64,000 nt of DNA from contig CAIOTJ010000042.1 of NCBI GenBank assembly GCA_903861195.1, positions 1-64,000 of the forward strand. Reading direction: 5' to 3'. This stretch comes from an uncultured Planctomycetaceae bacterium. GTDB lineage: Bacteria > Planctomycetota > Planctomycetia > Planctomycetales > Planctomycetaceae. A program made the position numbers and the translations under genes. Positions 62,901-64,000 of the stretch are shown here, one piece after another; position 1 is the first letter of the stretch, and each line of letters starts with the position of its first letter. The notes below the pieces were generated by a model that was not told the DNA's origin, did no database searches, and saw nothing but the letters and a program-made list of their open reading frames with translations.

Positions 62901-64000
62901 ATGCTCAGCCTCAACCATTCCGGCCCCGCTGTCCGGTTTTGTGATGGACTCTCCCGGCGGACCGCTCTCCAGATTGGGGCCCTCGGAACCTGGGGGTTGG
63001 GCTTGCCCCATTTGCTGCGGCAGTCCGCCCGGGGGGACGAACTGGGAACCGGGACCTTTGGCCGCGCCAAACGGGTCATCCTGCTGTTCATGTGGGGAGG
63101 GCCCGCCCACCAGGATACCTGGGACCTCAAACCGCATGGTCCCGAGGCCTCCCGTGGAGAATTCCTGCCGATCGGCACCAACGTCCCCGGAATTCACATC
63201 AGCGAGCATTTCCCCCTTATCGCCCGCCATGCCGACAAACTCGCCATCCTGCGCTCGGTCGGGCAGGAAGACAACAATCACTCGACCGGGGCCCATGCTG
63301 GTCTCACCGGCCGCCGGCACGAACTGAAGGCCGAGAGTTTCGGCGCCCGCGACACCGACTTTCCCCACTTTGGATCGGTCCTCTCCAAGCTCGCCCCCAA
63401 CCGGGCCGGCATGCCTACGTTTGTCTCGCTCCCCGAAGTCATCCACACCACCAACGGAGCCATTACCCCCGGGCAGGGGGGGGGAATGCTGGGTCGGCAG
63501 TTCGATCCTTTCCAGATCTCCGAGCACCCCGATCGTCCCGATTTCAAAATCGACTCGCTACGGCTTCCCTCTGACCTCGCCACGCCACGCATGGTCGAAC
63601 GTCGGCGGCTGCTGGAGGCGGTCGACCAGGTGGCCCGGGTGGCCGACCGTTCGGAAATCACCGCCTCGACCGATGCCTTCTTTCAGCGGGCCCTCGACCT
63701 GGTGCTCTCACCCGCCGCCCGTCGGGCCTTCGACCTGTCGCAGGAGACACCGCAGATGCGGGCCCGCTATGGTCTGCATGCGTTTGGCCAAAGCGTGCTG
63801 ATGGCCCGCCGCCTGATGGAGGCCGGGGTCAAGCTGGTGACCGTCTACTGGCACCGCGAAAAAAAGGTCATCGACACCACCTGGGACACTCATGCCCTCA
63901 ACTTCCAGGAACTCAAGTACCGGTTGATGCCGTCGGTCGACCGTCCCATCGCGGCCCTGTTGGAAGATCTCGCCAGCGCGGGGCTGCTCGACGAGACCCT
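62901..64000 (+). CDS. DUF1501 (sulfatase-like) secreted protein, 3' truncated by window edge
   Basis: Open from ATG 62901 to the right edge, about 366 residues. A twin-arginine-like signal is present (LSRRTALQIGALGTWGLGLP). The translation continues with RAKRVILLFMWGGPAHQDTWDLKP, the DUF1501 opening motif, then IHISEHFPLIARHADKLAILRSV, NNHSTGAHAGLTG and, near the edge, VKLVTVYWHREKKVIDTTWDTH. It belongs to a different DUF1501 subgroup from the gene at 7441-8946 (MWGGPAHQDTWD instead of YQSGAPSQLDLFD). A DUF1549/DUF1553 partner may lie beyond the window. The family call is firm; the gene is incomplete. Confidence 0.9.
   Translation, partial: MLSLNHSGPAVRFCDGLSRRTALQIGALGTWGLGLPHLLRQSARGDELGTGTFGRAKRVILLFMWGGPAHQDTWDLKPHGPEASRGEFLPIGTNVPGIHISEHFPLIARHADKLAILRSVGQEDNNHSTGAHAGLTGRRHELKAESFGARDTDFPHFGSVLSKLAPNRAGMPTFVSLPEVIHTTNGAITPGQGGGMLGRQFDPFQISEHPDRPDFKIDSLRLPSDLATPRMVERRRLLEAVDQVARVADRSEITASTDAFFQRALDLVLSPAARRAFDLSQETPQMRARYGLHAFGQSVLMARRLMEAGVKLVTVYWHREKKVIDTTWDTHALNFQELKYRLMPSVDRPIAALLEDLASAGLLDET

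Overview
The window comes from a GC-rich bacterium of the phylum Planctomycetota, most likely order Planctomycetales. The assignment rests on lineage markers seen in the translations: a secreted haem-motif/DUF1549/DUF1553 (PSCyt/PSD) protein beside a DUF1501 protein, a second DUF1501 gene at the right edge, a DUF1559-like minor protein, a BBP7-like outer-membrane protein, Gly/Met-rich secreted proteins and an ECF sigma factor translationally coupled to a Ser/Thr kinase. No rRNA, tRNA, CRISPR array, transposase or phage gene was found. Genes are dense, on both strands, and many start codons overlap the preceding stop.

Layout. 1-2.4 kb: end of a fatty-acid synthesis cluster (fabD-acpP-fabF) closed by a strong terminator. 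2.6-6.3 kb (minus): ftsK, a stand-alone coaB and a DUF1559-like small protein. 6.5-12.1 kb (minus): a CBM9-like protein and the DUF1501/PSCyt pair. 12.4-18.5 kb: an envelope-type cluster with a TPR/DUF2135-like protein, a von Willebrand factor A protein with a Gly/Met-rich tail and, divergently, a protein with an unusual CX4CH haem-like motif. 18.6-25.2 kb: an M20 deacylase, a BBP7-like barrel protein, a Gly/Met-rich secreted protein, a phosphotransferase-fold kinase and a LysM-L,D-transpeptidase.

25.4-38.2 kb (minus) is the most distinctive part: eight tightly packed genes encoding an alpha/alpha-toroid protein, a single-span membrane protein, ExbB/TolQ, two ExbD/TolR proteins (one with a zinc ribbon), an FHA-transmembrane-beta-propeller protein, a family-5 solute-binding protein and a secreted protein of unknown function. 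A second ExbB-like gene and an atypical ExbD-like partner, apparently starting at CTG, are transcribed away from it at 38.4-39.7 kb. Together they look like two proton-driven inner-membrane motors back to back, with a periplasmic payload.

39.8-51 kb holds housekeeping and metabolic genes (YggS, KDPG aldolase, DCC-family protein, an amidohydrolase, an alpha/beta hydrolase, a PP2C phosphatase with membrane segments, an M3 peptidase, metX-metW). 51-59.5 kb carries an FHA protein, a lipid-kinase-like gene, a roughly 1,300-residue protein that joins two related HExxH domains to a central S9 prolyl-oligopeptidase, and the sigma factor/kinase pair. 59.5-64 kb has a secreted amidohydrolase, a less GC-rich stretch with a nucleotidyltransferase-like gene, a zinc-ribbon membrane protein and the start of another DUF1501 gene. 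Phospho-signalling parts (kinase, phosphatase, two FHA proteins) recur, but both FHA domains seem to lack the arginine that normally contacts phosphothreonine.
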